Positions 1-13,644 of a stretch of 64,000 bases of DNA are shown piece after piece; position 1 is the stretch's first letter, and each line of letters begins with the position of its first letter. The translations under genes were made by a program, and so were the position numbers. Origin of the DNA: Parus major (lineage: Eukaryota; Chordata; Aves; Passeriformes; Paridae); contig NC_031768.1 in NCBI RefSeq assembly GCF_001522545.3, positions 92,180,230 to 92,244,229 on the forward strand. The letters run 5' to 3'. The notes beneath the pieces are model-generated. The model saw only the letters and a list, made by a program, of their open reading frames with translations, was not told the DNA's origin and made no database searches.

Positions 1-1985
1 AAGCTGTTCGGAAAATGAAGGGCGTTCTCCAGTGTGGTTGGAGTACATTGCTCTGTCTGTGCTTACACTTTTCAGACCCTGTGCACCACTTCCATGCGTG
101 AAAGTTGCAGGGAAGGCCAGCAGTTTCCTCTGTGATGAAGTGCTTAAACTCTGCAGTATTGGGTGGAAACAAGAGATATGGGATTATGTGCCAGAATATT
201 GGTCTCAGTAATGAAATTAGCAGAGAGGAAAACTGTCTGCAGATACTTCAGTCACAAGGGATGACCACACAGTACTCTTGCAGAGTGCAGGTGGAAAAGA
301 CAGAAGCCCTGAAAAGGACTGGTTGTTTCTTTTTCATTTCTAGGTCTTTAGGCATCTCAAAGCACATGGTGTAGGTTTGATTAAGGTGTAAATGTATTGT
401 CAGGTTGGGGGTTGATGCATTACAATCCTCGGAGTCACATGATTAGGAAGGAAAAGGAAAGAAATACGGAAGAGGAAAGTGAAGTTTGGTGTAGACAGTA
501 GTCAGCATTCACACATCGCTGTCACACTGTGTGACCTGAGGTATTGCAGTTATTTCCTATGTAGGTATCAGTTGCCATTTCACTGACAGCTTCTGGAAAA
601 GTGATGGTATTGGCTAATGGAGCAATCATACCGCTTGTCAGAGAAGAAAAATTATTTTTAGGCTTGTCTTTTATAACAACACCCTGAAATGGTTGATGAT
701 GCCTAAAAGAGGCAACACAGAAGTCAAACTGTTATTTCACGTAGCCTGTTTTTCCAACAGAAATAAGCAAAAAAATCTCATAAAATGTGGAAAGGACACT
801 ACAGATTCATTCCCTGTCTACTGTTTTAGACCCCCACACAAAACTTGGTAGCTTCCAGGGCTGCATTTCAATCCTGGGGCACCTCCTCTCCTGACAACCA
901 TGTTGTATTCTACCCTGTCCATTCTCTTACAGTGGCGGCATCATTCCTCCTCCACTGCTCAGCAGCAGTTACTCTTTGATGCAGGAGCTGTAGCCTAGAT
1001 TTTTGTGACCATCTGTGATCTTTGTTCTCTCATCTCTGCTGCCTTTTCCATGGGAAAAAAATTATTTGCTGATTGAGCCCGTATCCAGCCCATTGCTTAG
1101 CAATTCATTAATGCTTTCAGATTATGGTGAATCCTTCTCCCACCTCAAGGAGCTGAAGTTTCTACTAATGAATGGCTGTTCAGCAACTTCAGATTGTTTA
1201 TGTAGTCTTGAAGTCACTTATTTAATATTTCCCTTGCGATGGTCACATCTGAATGTGCCTTGCACTGTTGATGCAGTTACTTGATTTCTGAAGCCAGAAG
1301 TGGACTGATTTGAATTTTGCAGGAAGAGCAATAATGTAGAAATTAATTTTTCCCCCTTACTTTGGAATCAGAAAGAAATTCTGGACATCTTAAGACATTA
1401 GTAGGTAAAGTTACTAGGTAGCCAAAAATATTAGGAGCTTACTCTAATAACATATTTTTTATGCATAATGATGTTTCTTGGTGATATATGATCTTAGTTC
1501 CACCTCACGAAGGTAATGAGAAGGCTGCTTCTCATAGGGTTCATTTTTATCAGGACTGTGGTAGTAGAGGTTGTAGTAGAGAAGAATACACTTCCAGTAA
1601 TTTTCTAGAAACAGTTAGTTAGTTAGCACTGGAATTTAGATTTTCTATGGATTAGTGTTATGGTTGATTGACGTCTTGGCTAAGAAGGTGTGACCTCTCA
1701 CTGAAGTATTTCCTGGGTTCTGAGGTGTTTATAAATCCAGTTCTGCGTTTCTTAAGGTATGAACCTGTACTGTTGGTTCTGTGGGGGAGGAAATTAATAG
1801 TGTCTCTCTCTCTACTCCTGCTTATTTCCTTATTTTTTTTTCGAATTTTATAAAGTTTTTAGGAATCAGCCCTTTTATTCAAGCTGGTAGCCCTCTAGCA
1901 AATCTGGTTGAAATTGGTAAATTAAGAGTATTACTGAGAGGATGTATTCAGGCAGCACAGTTCTAGCCTTATGGAAACCAAGAGA
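1..1985. other. Non-coding DNA, no gene recognised
   Basis: AT-rich sequence with only short open frames (89 codons at 105-374 and at 1015-1284) that show no protein family resemblance. Small low-complexity patches are present: a TTAG repeat near 1614-1627 and a TC-rich patch near 1801-1815. Nothing else could be supported. Confidence 0.6.
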
Positions 1986-1989
1986 AAAA

Positions 1990-2095
1990 ACTGGTGTCCA
2001 GAGACAGGATATCTTTAGTTATTCCAGGCTCAACCAATGATTTGCTCTATGACCTTTGGCAAACCACTTGTCTCTTTATGCAGTAAGAAAATACT
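1990..2095 (+). repeat. Old MIR-like SINE fragment
   Basis: The stretch reads like the core of the MIR family. A segment near 2048-2070 (ATGACCTTTGGCAAACCACT) resembles the MIR core 'tgaccttgggcaagtcactt', and the CTCTTTATGCAGT that follows matches the 'cctctctgtgcctcagt' part. Upstream, CCAGGCTC lies in the expected order. Divergence is high, as expected for a fossil predating birds. The call rests on remembered consensus, not on an alignment. Confidence 0.5.
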
Positions 2096-2149
2096 GATTG
2101 ATTGAATTGATCTCTGCGTGGGATGAGGGTAATTTTCAGATTTCTGACT

Positions 2150-5100
2150 GAGGATCTCAGGGTTCTTCATTGCCAAATACTGAGAAGGTAGAAGGTAGTG
2201 GTAAACAGGCTGTCAATATTATCTGAAGATATGCTGTCATTCACCTTGATAATGATTCATACTAAAAGATTTAGGCAGGTTCTGCTGTTTGAATAATGCA
2301 GGTGAAAATGTTTTTCTGTTTCAAGGACAGTTTGGGTATGGACTGTGCAGCTTCAGGAAAGGAGATCTAAGATTATTTGTGGGATTGAAAGGTTTAGTTG
2401 AACACTACCTTCCCATTAATAAAATATGCAAAAAATTAGGAGAGATTTGTTTAACTCTTCCTGTACTATCTGTGACTTACTGAAACTTGCCATAAGAGAA
2501 ACAGATTCCTTAAGTTTAAGTTGCTTGGTGTTTTTTTTGGTCGTACGCTGGCAAATTTGTGAAAAGCAAAGCATGAAGGCTTTTTTCATTCCTGTCACCT
2601 GTCTGTAATGTATGCTGGAGCCAGTCCCTCTCTCTTCTTGTTTGATCATGGGATGCAATGTGTGAGCCATGCAGTAAGAAGCTGGGTGCTGGCATCAGTT
2701 ACAGCAAACAAGTATTTAGAAGACTGGTGGCAAGTCAAGCCAGCTTAAGGCTTAAAAGCAAACCTTTACTAGACTGGCATTCATTACCAATACATATAGC
2801 AAATAGTTCTTAATCATTATTAGCTATTACACTGCATATTCAAACAGTTGGTTCTTAACAATCCATTCATTGCTTAAGAACTTGCATTTAGAAAATTAAC
2901 AAACAGTATTTTAACCAGCTGGAAGAACAGAAATCACTTTTTCTTAACATCTTCAAGTTTAATATTGGATATAATCATCCAGTGTTCTGCACCCACCAAA
3001 CCAGAAGCTGTCCACAATGCATTCCAATAAAATAGCATTCAAACTGCATTGGGACTGGATAAGAGAAAAGAAAAATAAGGGATTTCTTAAAATAAAATAA
3101 TAGTTCAGGAAACTATGACAGCACTATACTTGTAACCTGAACTGTGTGAATTTTAAGTTTTCTCTTATAAGCTATCTGATAAAATGAAAACATGAAATTT
3201 ACATAAAACATTACAGAATTTGGGATTGCTACAAATCTTGTCCCTCAATCTACATCTTGTCCCTCAGAGATGCCTACAATGCTATGCAAAGAAAAGAACA
3301 CCTGCATTTCTTTTATACGTGTATATGTGCATAAAAAAAAAAAAGCCTCCAAAGCAAAAGTGCAGAAGTTTCTTTGCAATCTTCTTCTTCGCCCATCCTT
3401 ACTTTACTTAGTCCTTTCAGACTCTTTTTTTAGAGAAAACAAAAAAAGGCACAGATTTCAATTTTTGGGGTTGCAAACTGTCTTTAAAGATCTCTTCCAC
3501 TTCAATATTTCTGGCTTCTGGCTTTCAAACAATTGCCATTTTACCTAAAAGGGCAACATGTTTACAGATTGTATGAGAAATAACTTTCAAGAGTAATGCA
3601 TTTCCTGAACGTTTCTACTTTTAGCACAGTGATAGCTCAAAGCTAAGAGCCCTTCCTAAATGAAACTGTACTTTTAGGAACTTAAAGATAGCATTCTTTA
3701 TTTTTTCCTGATAGGGACACATCTTATTGTGAGACTCAGTTCTCTTCTTATTTGTAGATGTGAGGCTTCTCTCCCCTCCAGATTAGCTTGTGTAGTTTTC
3801 TATTCAGGAACTGACTGGTGTTGCTTCTGGTGCAGAGTTAAATCTTGAATGTGCTTTTAGCTGGTTTTGCAGGGGATTTGTTGTTTCGTATTTGTGGGGC
3901 ATGGGGTGGTGCTGGTGAAGTTGTTTTCAGATGAAGTTCAGGAACTGGAAATAAGGTGGGCCAGTGCACTTAGTGCAGTATCTCTTAGTGCAGTGACTAA
4001 TTAGAGTTTTCTGCAGGCCATCAGCAAGAGTGTCACCAATGGAATGTGGACTGTCATCCTGCTTTCAGGGAAATGGTGGCAATGCACAACTTGTCAGAAG
4101 TCCTACAAATAGCCGTCTGGAACATTTCATTAAGATTTTAAGAACAACAAAGGCATGCAGATTTAATTGGCTAATATGTTTTTAAGTGGCCTTGGTACCA
4201 TTTTATGTAAGCTGGAATTTTCTGCAGCCTTCAGAGCTAGGAAATAATTCTGTACATATTTACTGTGTAGTAGTTCCTTCTTTTGGACTTAATGTGGCTT
4301 AGAACTAAGAAAAATACAACTTTTCTCCTGTAATTCACATTAGAGATGTATTTATTTGTTTCTGTGAACATCAGGGCTCTACTGTACTGGTTACTTATTG
4401 CAGTATATTTAATGCAGACTTCCAGTCAATGAGGACAGAAAGGAGATCACTGACTACATAAAACCCTAGGCTGGTTTCAGTTATGGCTCAGGAAATGGAA
4501 AGTTGCTTTCTTGCCCAAATATGAGGCCCAGTCAGTCAGAAAATATAGAGACATGAATGTCATAGGGCATTGTTAAAGAGTAAAAACTTCAGCTAAAAGA
4601 AAGAAATGCATGAGGGAGAGTTTTGTGTCAGATGGCTACAGCAGAAGATCTGGCAGCTGGACTTCAGTGTTCTGCTCCAGCATCTCCAGATCTGCTGGGG
4701 GAATAATGTATCTGTTGTTGGCATCACTGAATCTCTTAATGGAAAAGAAAGTGTGTTTCTAAAGGATTTTGAGATTCAAGGAGGAAAGGCTGAATTTGCT
4801 TGGAATTTTTAGCCCTGTTATTGTACGAACCGATCATAGGGACAGTTGACCAAACCTCCTTGACATGAAATAATATGGTATTTTATATAATAGTCCCTAT
4901 TAGTACACACAGATGCATACTGAGAATTTATAGGTGACTCCTAGAATGTTGTTCTTTTTATAGTAAACTACTGCCCTAAATTTTGGCTTCTTATTGCATT
5001 TCATTCTTCTGCTTGCTCACATTAGAATAAACAGCCAGCAATCTTTAAAAAGGTAGCACAGAGTGGAATAGCAGTTGGTGCTTTGTATCCTGGCAGGCTT

Positions 5101-8100
5101 CATGTATTTCACAACTGCTTTTACAGTGGAAGGTACAGGTTCAAATTTTGTTCCTTATGCATTGTTTAATGGGGCAGAGGGGGCAGCGGAGCATGAGATG
5201 GTGCTGGCCTGCAATAATTCAGAGAGTTCCTCAGCACATGCAAAGAAAGTAAGCAGTTCCTCCCTGATCGACCCACTTCCTTTTTATAGTCATTTGTAGA
5301 GAAAATGCTTGAAGAGTGCTGAGTTCTTTGTGGGAGGTGCAGAGGAGGGAAAAAGAAGAGTCTTAGCTCTTCCATTCAAATTACAGGTGGGTTCATCTTT
5401 GGTAAATGTGGTAAATGAAGATGCATCTCAGTTATGACAACAAAGGTTCTGAAGGATCTATCCTTTTAATTCTTTAAAGGTATATTTAAAAAATAAAATA
5501 ATTAGTTGTATAATATGTAAATTATCCTGCTTTATTTATGAATATTATTTTCACTGTCTCAGCAATTGGGCCTGAAATATTTTTCTGGGCTTCATTGCAA
5601 CATAAAGGCATTAGATCAAAAATGTTCCAAAATTCAGATTGGCTGGTATTTGCTTATATCACCATGACTGAATGTTACCAGTTTTAAAATGCTTTTTTTG
5701 TTGTTCAGGAAATTTTAAAACAGCTTTGATTTCAAACATGAAACTTGGCAAGTGACTGGTCCATAATGTGTTCTAATCACTTCTGGTATTTTGGAAAAGA
5801 CTTGAAAAAGATTGAAATTGTTATTTTATTAGAAATTCAGTTACCATTTGCATATCTGAATTTCTCGTCTTCTTTACCTGGAATGCAATTAGCATATGGT
5901 CTTGTGGACTTTGCCCAGTGTTAGTGTTAACACGATGGAACTTAATTTTGTGTTTTTCTGTACATGGGTTTTTGTTAGAATTTTTTTTACTTCTAAAAAA
6001 TTATATACCAGTTTTAATTCTGTAGTTTGGTTGACCACCAGGAGGATACATTTGATCTCATCTGTCTAAACATAGATTATGGAACAAGTTAAATACTCAA
6101 CCTTTTTTTTCAAATAACATTCTGTTGTATGTTAGGTGTGTTTTGTTTTTTTTGTAGGGCAAATGGAGCCTGAGTGAATTTTAATCTTGGCACTTCTATT
6201 CTACTGTTACAGAAACCCTACAAACCTGAGCTCATACCATGTACTCCTCATCCTAAGTACCTGAATCAAAGATAAATATTACCTAGATTTAAGTGTGTGC
6301 ACTCCATATCTCAAGGTCCCTGGAATAGCTACAAATATAATTTGTATTGGACCAGGCCAATGGGATGCTGAGGTCTCTGAATCCAGTCCTGCAATGTATT
6401 TAAATATACTTTGTCTTCAGAAAATAGTAGCCATTCTTTTTAAAAATCCATTTTAAACTTATCTAGTTATTATGCTGTTGCTTTATTACCTAGATTTTGC
6501 AGGATGTGGCTGACAGTATAGAAATCTTTTTCATGTTTTTACTAATATTGAAAGTAAATGGAAGATTGTTTTCTCCTTTTTTCTTCCAGATATTATTTCC
6601 TGTCCTGACACAGTGATCAGTTCAAATCATTGCTGATATATTCTTTTTTTTTTTTTTTTTTTTTTCCCTGCATTGTTTCTGGGCAAAAAATTACAATAGA
6701 GCTTTGCCAAATCACAGTGCAGGAACTGAACTTCCCTGAACTTTTATATAGTTCCAGCTGGGTTTGAATTTCTCTTCTTGTAGGATGATGTCTAATTAAA
6801 CAAGAATTACATATATGGACTTTATTGGGAGATATTTGAGAGTTTGCATCAATGTTACATTAAAAGTTTAAGCAGCAGATTTGCAGTACAGTCCAAAGGT
6901 CTCAAAGTCCTCTGGTATTAAATTTGAAAAGATTTCTGAGATGAATGAAATTGCAGGAGGTTGGTAGCATTGTCCCTGTAATATTGAATCTCAATAGCCT
7001 GTACAATAAGATATTGTTCAGTATCCTCCTTGGGCCTTGAGCTTAATATGGCAGTTACATAAACTGAAATAATATGAAACTTCTGGGCATGGTTTGTGCA
7101 TGACATTGTGCAAGATGGAGCTAGTTTTGGGCTTCAGGTTAATGACCTCCTGGCAAAAACATAAATAATGTGCTGAAGTAAAAGACTGCATTGATCTGTG
7201 CTTCTGCATATGGTGGAATAAAATCTGCATAATCTGGAAGAGTCCTGATACCACTTGTGACACACCTGCTTTTGTGAAATCCAAGCTTAGCCAGTAGTCA
7301 TGACTACGCTTTTTATTAATTTTATTTACTCTTAAAATATAGCATTCCCCTTCTTACACATCAGAATCCCAAGCTCCTCCCAAGATAGACCTGTGGAGAT
7401 AAGGCTTCTGCTTAGGATAGCGTGACAGTGATGGACCTCTAAAGTACTGTACATCTAAAGTCTCTTGGAGCCACAGGAGCCACACTTGCACTTGCTGCTC
7501 CAGAGACCTGAAGTGGATATTGCCATCTCTGATTCTCTCCACTTCTCTGACATAAGACCCACAAAGTCATGCCTCTCTGCTAACACACTTCCCTCACTGT
7601 CTCTTTTGCTTGTGAAGGAAGTGTCACACCATCATCCTATTCCCTTCTCTTGCCTGCAGCAAGAAGGGAAAATGGAAGCTTTGCAGTGTGAACAAGGCAG
7701 ATTCTCACAGTGAAGACGGAGGGAAACAGGTGCTGACCAGGGAGAGGAGATGGGCTTAGGCTGCTGTGTGAGAGTAGAAGAAATACTGGAGATCCTGGGA
7801 GAAGATCAAAGCTCTCAAAACCATAGATAATTGATTTGATATGTGATTGAGACTACCAGGTACAGTCCCCTGATGTCATATATCAAGACAATGACCATGA
7901 GCAATACCTCAAGGCGAAGAGTTGTGACAGCTTTCCCAAATTTTTTGCAGTTGAAAACCTGTATCTTTCACTCACTTACTCAGTTTTGCTGTCTCAAGAA
8001 AGAGGCAATAAAAGTTTTTTTGGTCTTATTCTTGAAGTGGGACAAGTAAGCAGAGACTGTGGTGCTGGGGGTGCGTTCTCCACACAAGGACAGAGAAAGA

Positions 8101-9055
8101 AGCAGGTTATAGTGAAGGCTTCCTGCCCTACATCCCAACATCCTGCTGATGTTGATGATTTTATCCTGGAAATAGTCAACTGCTATGTTTATTTGTTCAA
8201 CACTTAGGAATATCTAGACTTGCAAACAAAGTTTTATCACTTTGACCTTCTCTGCCATGTGTCCCATAGATTTATGTGCATTGCCCCAGGGTTTTTCATT
8301 TCACCTAAGCACATTACCTTCCATCCAGGATCTTGCCCTTTCACAGGTAAGGGTCAGACTGAATTTTTTGGGGGCAGATCTGTGAAGGGAGAGGTAGTAC
8401 CCATTAAACTTTTGAGGGTCTAGTGTCTCTGTGGGGACAGCTCAATGTCATCTCCTGTACCAGCAATCAGCAACAAAATGGCTTTAGCTGTGCAGGGCAG
8501 TGGAAATTCAGGAACTACAACTAAAAGAATACCCTGTTTCCAAAGAAGAATTTAAGGATGTCATATGTGATTACTCTAAACTTTAAAATTTTAATCATTA
8601 GTAGTGATATTCTAAGAAAATAGGCCAGATGATTGTCCCGTACCACAGTGACTGAAATATATTACTTTATTTTGCTTTCCAAGGGAGCCAGTTTCACAAC
8701 TGGACTGTACCAGTGCATAGCAACATGATGAAGTCAAGCAAACACAGTGAAAACCTTCTGAGTTTGAAACAAAATTCTGTATTGGTTTTTGGTAACTTTT
8801 TTACATTTTAAGATATATGAAATACCATATTGTTCTGGCCTGTGCACATCTCCATTATTTGCATTTTACAATTTGGATACCTTTCATATTTGATAAATTT
8901 CTTTTTTCTGAATTACCTGTTTTGGATGCTGTCAATATTTACATTCTTTTTCTCATCTTTAATGAATCTATGTAGTGATGATAATCCTAGCACCTAGTGC
9001 TCAGCATCAGAGTAGATTCTTCTTTCTATTCTTTCATAATACCATTGATTAATAA
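2150..9055. other. Non-coding DNA, no gene recognised
   Basis: About 6.9 kb with no open frame above 92 codons and no recognisable exon or RNA gene. Composition is AT-rich, with several homopolymer tracts. Two overlapping minus-strand frames at 6918-7284 (62 and 88 codons) were read for possible pseudogene ancestry, and no family could be named. A weak CTCF-like string, CCACCAGGAGG, occurs near 6037. Confidence 0.55.
6644..6665. repeat. Poly-T tract, 22 nt
   Basis: An uninterrupted run of 22 T. It could be the A-tail of a minus-strand retrotransposed sequence, but the flanks show no recognisable element, so it is listed only as a simple repeat. Confidence 0.9.
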
Positions 9056-9062
9056 CTCATTG

Positions 9063-9256
9063 CTTCCTATCTGTCAGACAGTTTTTATCCACCTTATTGT
9101 AATAGCATTCAGACCATAATTCTCTAGTGCCTCTATGAGCTTCCTGTGTGGTACTGTGTCAAAGGCCTTGCTTAAATCCAAACAAATTATATCCACCACA
9201 TTTCCTTTATCCGCCCAGTTTGTCACTGCACTGAAATACCCATCACAATGAAACAT
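9063..9256 (-). pseudogene. Decayed LINE reverse-transcriptase fragment (CR1/L2-like)
   Basis: On the minus strand about 60 codons are open and contain VDIICLDLSKAFDTVPH, which carries the LDxSKAFDTVPH motif of non-LTR retrotransposon reverse transcriptases of the CR1/L2/Rex type. It is followed by a 'GLNAITIRWIK' segment, where the family has 'GL...LRW(V/I)KN(W)L'. The frame then ends, but LTDRKQ, the expected continuation, is readable in another frame at about 9070-9085, so a small indel has broken the gene. No start, endonuclease domain or 3' UTR is visible. The fragment diverges from the usual avian CR1 protein (compare VDVVYLDFSKAFDTV). It is a dead relic, and the exact clade is uncertain. 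Confidence 0.8.
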
Positions 9257-9260
9257 TTAT

Positions 9261-11500
9261 TGATGTAAGTTTCTCTGTTAAACCAGAATAAATGTGAAGG
9301 TTCTGCTGTGATTATGTGATAGAGCCTGCTTCTTAACAGGTATTATCATTTTATGCACTAAAGATAATATGAGCCATGGGAGATGATACCATTCAGCAGG
9401 AGTAGGGAGGCTGTGAAGATCAAAGCATTATGAACCTTGAAAAGAAGTGGGAGAAGCTTATTTGCTATGATACCATGTAAAGGGCATAAGTAAAGTCTTC
9501 AAGCTGTATTCCAATGATGCTCAGCAAATATCAGCTTCAGAGCTGCTTCACAGAAAAACTGTATCTTTAGAGAAAGAATTGTTTGGGCAAGGCCTCGTGA
9601 AAGCTGCATGCTGTCACTGTTCCTGTTCCTTGGGAACATAAACAGGATCTAGGGACAGCTTGTGCAAGAAAACAGTTGGAATAAGGAATATCATGGTTTT
9701 CAGCAGCCAACTTGATTACCATCATCGCCCCTGCGTAGGAGGAAAGCTTCAAGAGGTATTTAGAAGGATGCTGGGTCCCACCTAAGTATTACAGAACTAC
9801 CCATTAAATTCTTAAACATTAGAAGTCCAGGTCAGATCCAAAGTGCAGTTACAGAGACCAACTCTTCTGTGTGTTGAGAAGTTCAGCTTCTCTTTCACAG
9901 CTGGGCTTCTCAAGTGCTTGTTGCTTACTCTGTTAGCAGTAGGGATAAATGAGGGGAGTGGACTGTGCTGTTAAGGGATCCAACACTTTAACAGGTTTGA
10001 GGGCCCTTGTGGTGAAATTGCATCCAGTACCTGTTTCCAGGTGACCATTAGAGTGGATTATGCACTGCAGCTTTTATACAGTTGATTGTGTCTAACTTTC
10101 TGAAACTGAGATTTCAAGTCTCAGTCTTAGCCCAAAGTAAAGTTTTATCATACCTGAACAGAAATAGTTCAAATACTGTTGGGTAATGTGGGGGGGGTGT
10201 ATGAATTGTAGCCAAAAATACACCTTCTTCTTGATTAAAATGCTTTTTCAGCTGAAACAGCCATGATCTGCAAATTAAAATTTGTAATGGATGTCATCCT
10301 CACTGGGAAAGTAAACACAAATGATGAATGCCATGAGGAAGACAAAATCTCTGTGGGTGCTCATCTTTGCAGTGAACCAATAACAGATGGAGATTTACCA
10401 CTTTCACAAAGAAACCTTCAATCTCCTGTTGTCCTGCAGTGGGAGGAACCCTTGATCTCAGCACAGTGCTATGGGTTGTCCTCTGCTCCCATTCTCCCAA
10501 ATTACAAAGCCCCCCAGATTTCTTCCATCAGCAGCCCTGTGACTCTGGTTTGGGTCACAAATGGCTATGAGTTTGAAGGCAGAACTGGAAATAACCTAAA
10601 TTCCTGCATATTTTTGAAAGTCTGGTAAGAGTTCCAATTCAAACATTTTGGGAGGATTTTTCAAACACTAGCATTACTTTTTGCTTTATTTTTCTTTTTT
10701 TTTTATTTTATTCTGTCCAGTCAGGACAAGGGACTGTTGAAAAAAATAAAGCTGTTTATAAAGAACTAATACCAACTAAAGTGATTTCACCTAAAAAAAG
10801 TAGTAAAATAATGCTGTATCTATATAATAAGATTTGCTCTTTTTTTTGTTACCAGTGAACCGGAACAGAGCAGTGTACTGGTCTGTCTATACTGGTTCCA
10901 ATTTCAGAGTTTGTGTATTTGTTGTTAGATGAGAAGCCTGTACAATTGACTTCCCTTTTTCATTTCTGTGACACTATTATTCTGGGCCATATCCTAAATA
11001 ATTATTTAGATTCTGAAGTTAGATTGAGGTCTCTTATCTGGCCCATAAGTATTTTCAAATATTCTCTTGAAGGTAAAGGGCTTTGGTTTTTGTTTGTGTG
11101 TGTCCATTTCTCATCCAGTGCCCTCCCTTTCCCTCATTCTCTGGTTGTTGAAGAAGAGCTCCTTAATACTATCAAGGAAGTTTTTTTTCTTAAGTGAGGA
11201 CATCAGTATTTTACCTTCTTTGAATAGTTACTTGTGGCAGTGGCTTCAGTGTTGCTTTCCAGTTCAAGAAGTGAACTTGAAAAAGATGAACTGACTGAGG
11301 TTCTAATTTTTATATCTAAAAATTTCTAAAGATATCAAAAAGTGTATTACTGTTTTCTCCTCTAGTCTTCCTTTTCCTCGTAACTAATCAGCTGTATATG
11401 ACTCTAACTGACCTGCTCCAGCTTACTTAAGGTACTCAAGGAAAATCAAAGCCTTACAGATAAGGAACTCCTTTATTGCTATGAGTTTGCAGAAGCCTGA
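9261..11500. other. Non-coding DNA, no gene recognised
   Basis: No recognised gene. A 121-codon open frame at 10263-10628 on the plus strand has no recognisable domain. A short G-run lies near 10190. The rest is AT-rich single-copy-looking DNA. Confidence 0.55.
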
Positions 11501-12930
11501 CTTCTTCTGAAATGTTTCTCAATAACAAATTACACTTTTTTCCCTTCTTTTTAATTTTTAGATTTAATGAATCTGATTCTTATCGAAGTGGGGAATTCAA
11601 CCATAAACATGAGTCAGGCAAAATAGAGCCAGGGGTTCATGCAAGTTGTGGAATATTGCTAATGAACTTCAGTCATTTTAGAGTTGGTAGCTTTCATCTC
11701 AAAGTTTTCAGGCTCTGCATAAGCTTGATGGCCAGAAGGAGCTGTAAGAAATCAAAGTGAAGCCTGTTTACCTTCTGATATTTTTTTTTTACAGCCTTTA
11801 CTAAGAGGTAACACTTGCTCTGTTGTTAACACTTTACTCCCATGCCTCATTCCTGACCTGCCATACTCCTCATTCTTGCGATTCCAGCTCTTGGGCTTCT
11901 CTCAAGCAGAAGTTCATTGACTGTTCTTGAGCCATGTCTCTTTCTTTCCACGAGGGGATTAGGGCACCCCTTTCACTCAACAATCATGATCTCCTGCCCC
12001 ACAAGTGTTGAGCATCCTCTCCTGTGCACAGGAAGGCAAGCTCTCACAGAGAGCTTTTTCCGATGCTCCATTTCTTGTATTAGAAGAATCACAGCGTGTG
12101 CTAATTATGTCTGCCTTGAGGAGAGGGACCACTTGATCTGCAGGCACTCTGCCCTCGGGCTAACTTACAGACTAATGCCAAATGTTGTGTTCCCTCCTTT
12201 CCCTTTCCAGTCAGAAGAACATGGGCAAAGCACAAAAGACTTCAGGTTAAAACTTCTAGGAAGACACACTGAAGAGCAGTTGTCAGAATTGTGCCCAGCA
12301 TGAGAAGGAGATGCTGTGCCTTAGTGGTTGGACAGGAAAGGGCTATGTATTTCCTCATTCTCTACAAGAAAGCAGGGATTTTGGACAAAATTTGCTGTGG
12401 TGAAGTCCATGCACCAATTTATTCCTATTTAGGTCATCGCAATAGGGCTTCAGTGGTGCAGTCTCTGTGCTGGCTCTCTACACAGGGATACATTTCACCC
12501 TCAGTGAATGCTCTTTGTTTTCTCAGTTGAGGTCAGTTTTTCCCTGCATTCATTAGAAGAAATAGCTTTGGATTTTAAATACTGCTGCCCCTCTCCTTCC
12601 CTGCCAGCAAGCCAGTGTTACAGTCCTGAAGATGTCAGAAAAGGGGTAAATTTGGAAGGGGAAGAAAGTGAAAGAAATGGAAGTTCAGAGGCCGAAACTG
12701 TTATCACTAATGTGGCAGTTGTGTTGTTGCCTGCTGCTGATGGACTTACCAATTTTTTGCCTGGATTTCTTCACTGTTTGTCTACCTTATTAGATGTGAA
12801 TCAGGAGAAAGAAGGAAAATTGTTTGATACAAGGTTGTCTAAAGGAAGAGGAACACGTGTGTCAGATGGTTCCTTCAGGAAAAATTTCATCCAAGCCTGT
12901 AAAGGTTATCTTGTCGCAGCATCATCTTAG
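11500..12930 (+). other. Cluster of open frames with splice-like signals, uncertain
   Basis: Four plus-strand frames lie close together: 11512-11760 (82 codons), 11917-12303 (128), 12291-12530 (79) and 12508-12930 (140). Pyrimidine-rich tracts ending in AG occur at 11561, 12210 and 12607. Possible donors follow at 11744 (GTAAGA) and 12646 (GTAAAT), which would give exons of about 182 and 38 nt. No peptide resembles a family I know, and local GC is only slightly above the surroundings. This may be an unrecognised non-coding transcript or simple chance; chance is the more likely. Confidence 0.2.
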
Positions 12931-13229
12931 TGCCTCTATCAGGGGGCTCTTGTTCATTCAAATGCTCAAGAATTTTTTCTGATTCTTCCTGTGCTATCCC
13001 CTTCCGTGCTTTCTGCTTTGCCTCCTGCTCTTCGATACCTCTGATCTTGACAAAGTGGAAAACTTAAACCTACAAATAAGTTTGTGAGCTCATTTTTGTT
13101 TGTGGTATTGGTGTGTGTATGAACATGTTTGTGTGACACTGTATTGTCTGACACGGTGTGTTTTATTTTAAACATCCATGAGGATGGATTGAGAAGCCTC
13201 ATATAACACTGACATCTGAGGAATTGGAT

Positions 13230-13640
13230 TTTTACTTATGGGAGAACAAAGTAAAATTAGACTTAGGAATTGCTCCCAGCCCGTGGTACATTTAAAAACA
13301 GTATTAGATTTGCATCCGGGATTTATTTGACCGTCTCTGTGAGTGTGCTGCTCGTGAGGAGAAATAGCTGTGACTTTGAATGGGGTAAATTAGGCAAGTT
13401 CTGCTGTCACCTTTTAAAAATAAAATTTAATGAAGTTTTGATTTGTTCCTTTAATGAGTCATTGGTACATTGTATGTCTGTGTATATTGCTGTATGGTTT
13501 GTTATTACGAGGCCAAATCCTGACAACTTATTGCAAAATTGTTTTAATTTATTATTAATATTTTTTTGTTTTTCTCATTTCTCCTGGTTTTGGAGCCTTT
13601 ATAATTAGATATAATTAAAACCACAGGTTTTAAACTCCAG
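13230..13640. promoter_or_regulatory. Possible conserved non-coding element
   Basis: An AT-rich block without simple repeats that holds several homeodomain-type cores, including a run of ATTATTAATA and TATAATTAG/ATAATTAA strings near 13550-13620, plus isolated CpGs near 13315-13350. This texture is common in conserved developmental elements. Only a cross-species alignment would show conservation, so the call is an inference. Confidence 0.3.
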
Positions 13641-13644
13641 TCTA

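Noticed and set aside
2660..3100. Possible solo LTR
   Set aside because: No TG...CA ends, target duplication or primer-binding site could be found.
6030..6055. CTCF-like CCACCAGGAGG
   Set aside because: Two key positions differ from the consensus, and such matches are frequent by chance.
6918..7284. Minus-strand frames with a protein-like look
   Set aside because: No family could be named, and codon order does not continue on either side; not enough for a pseudogene call.
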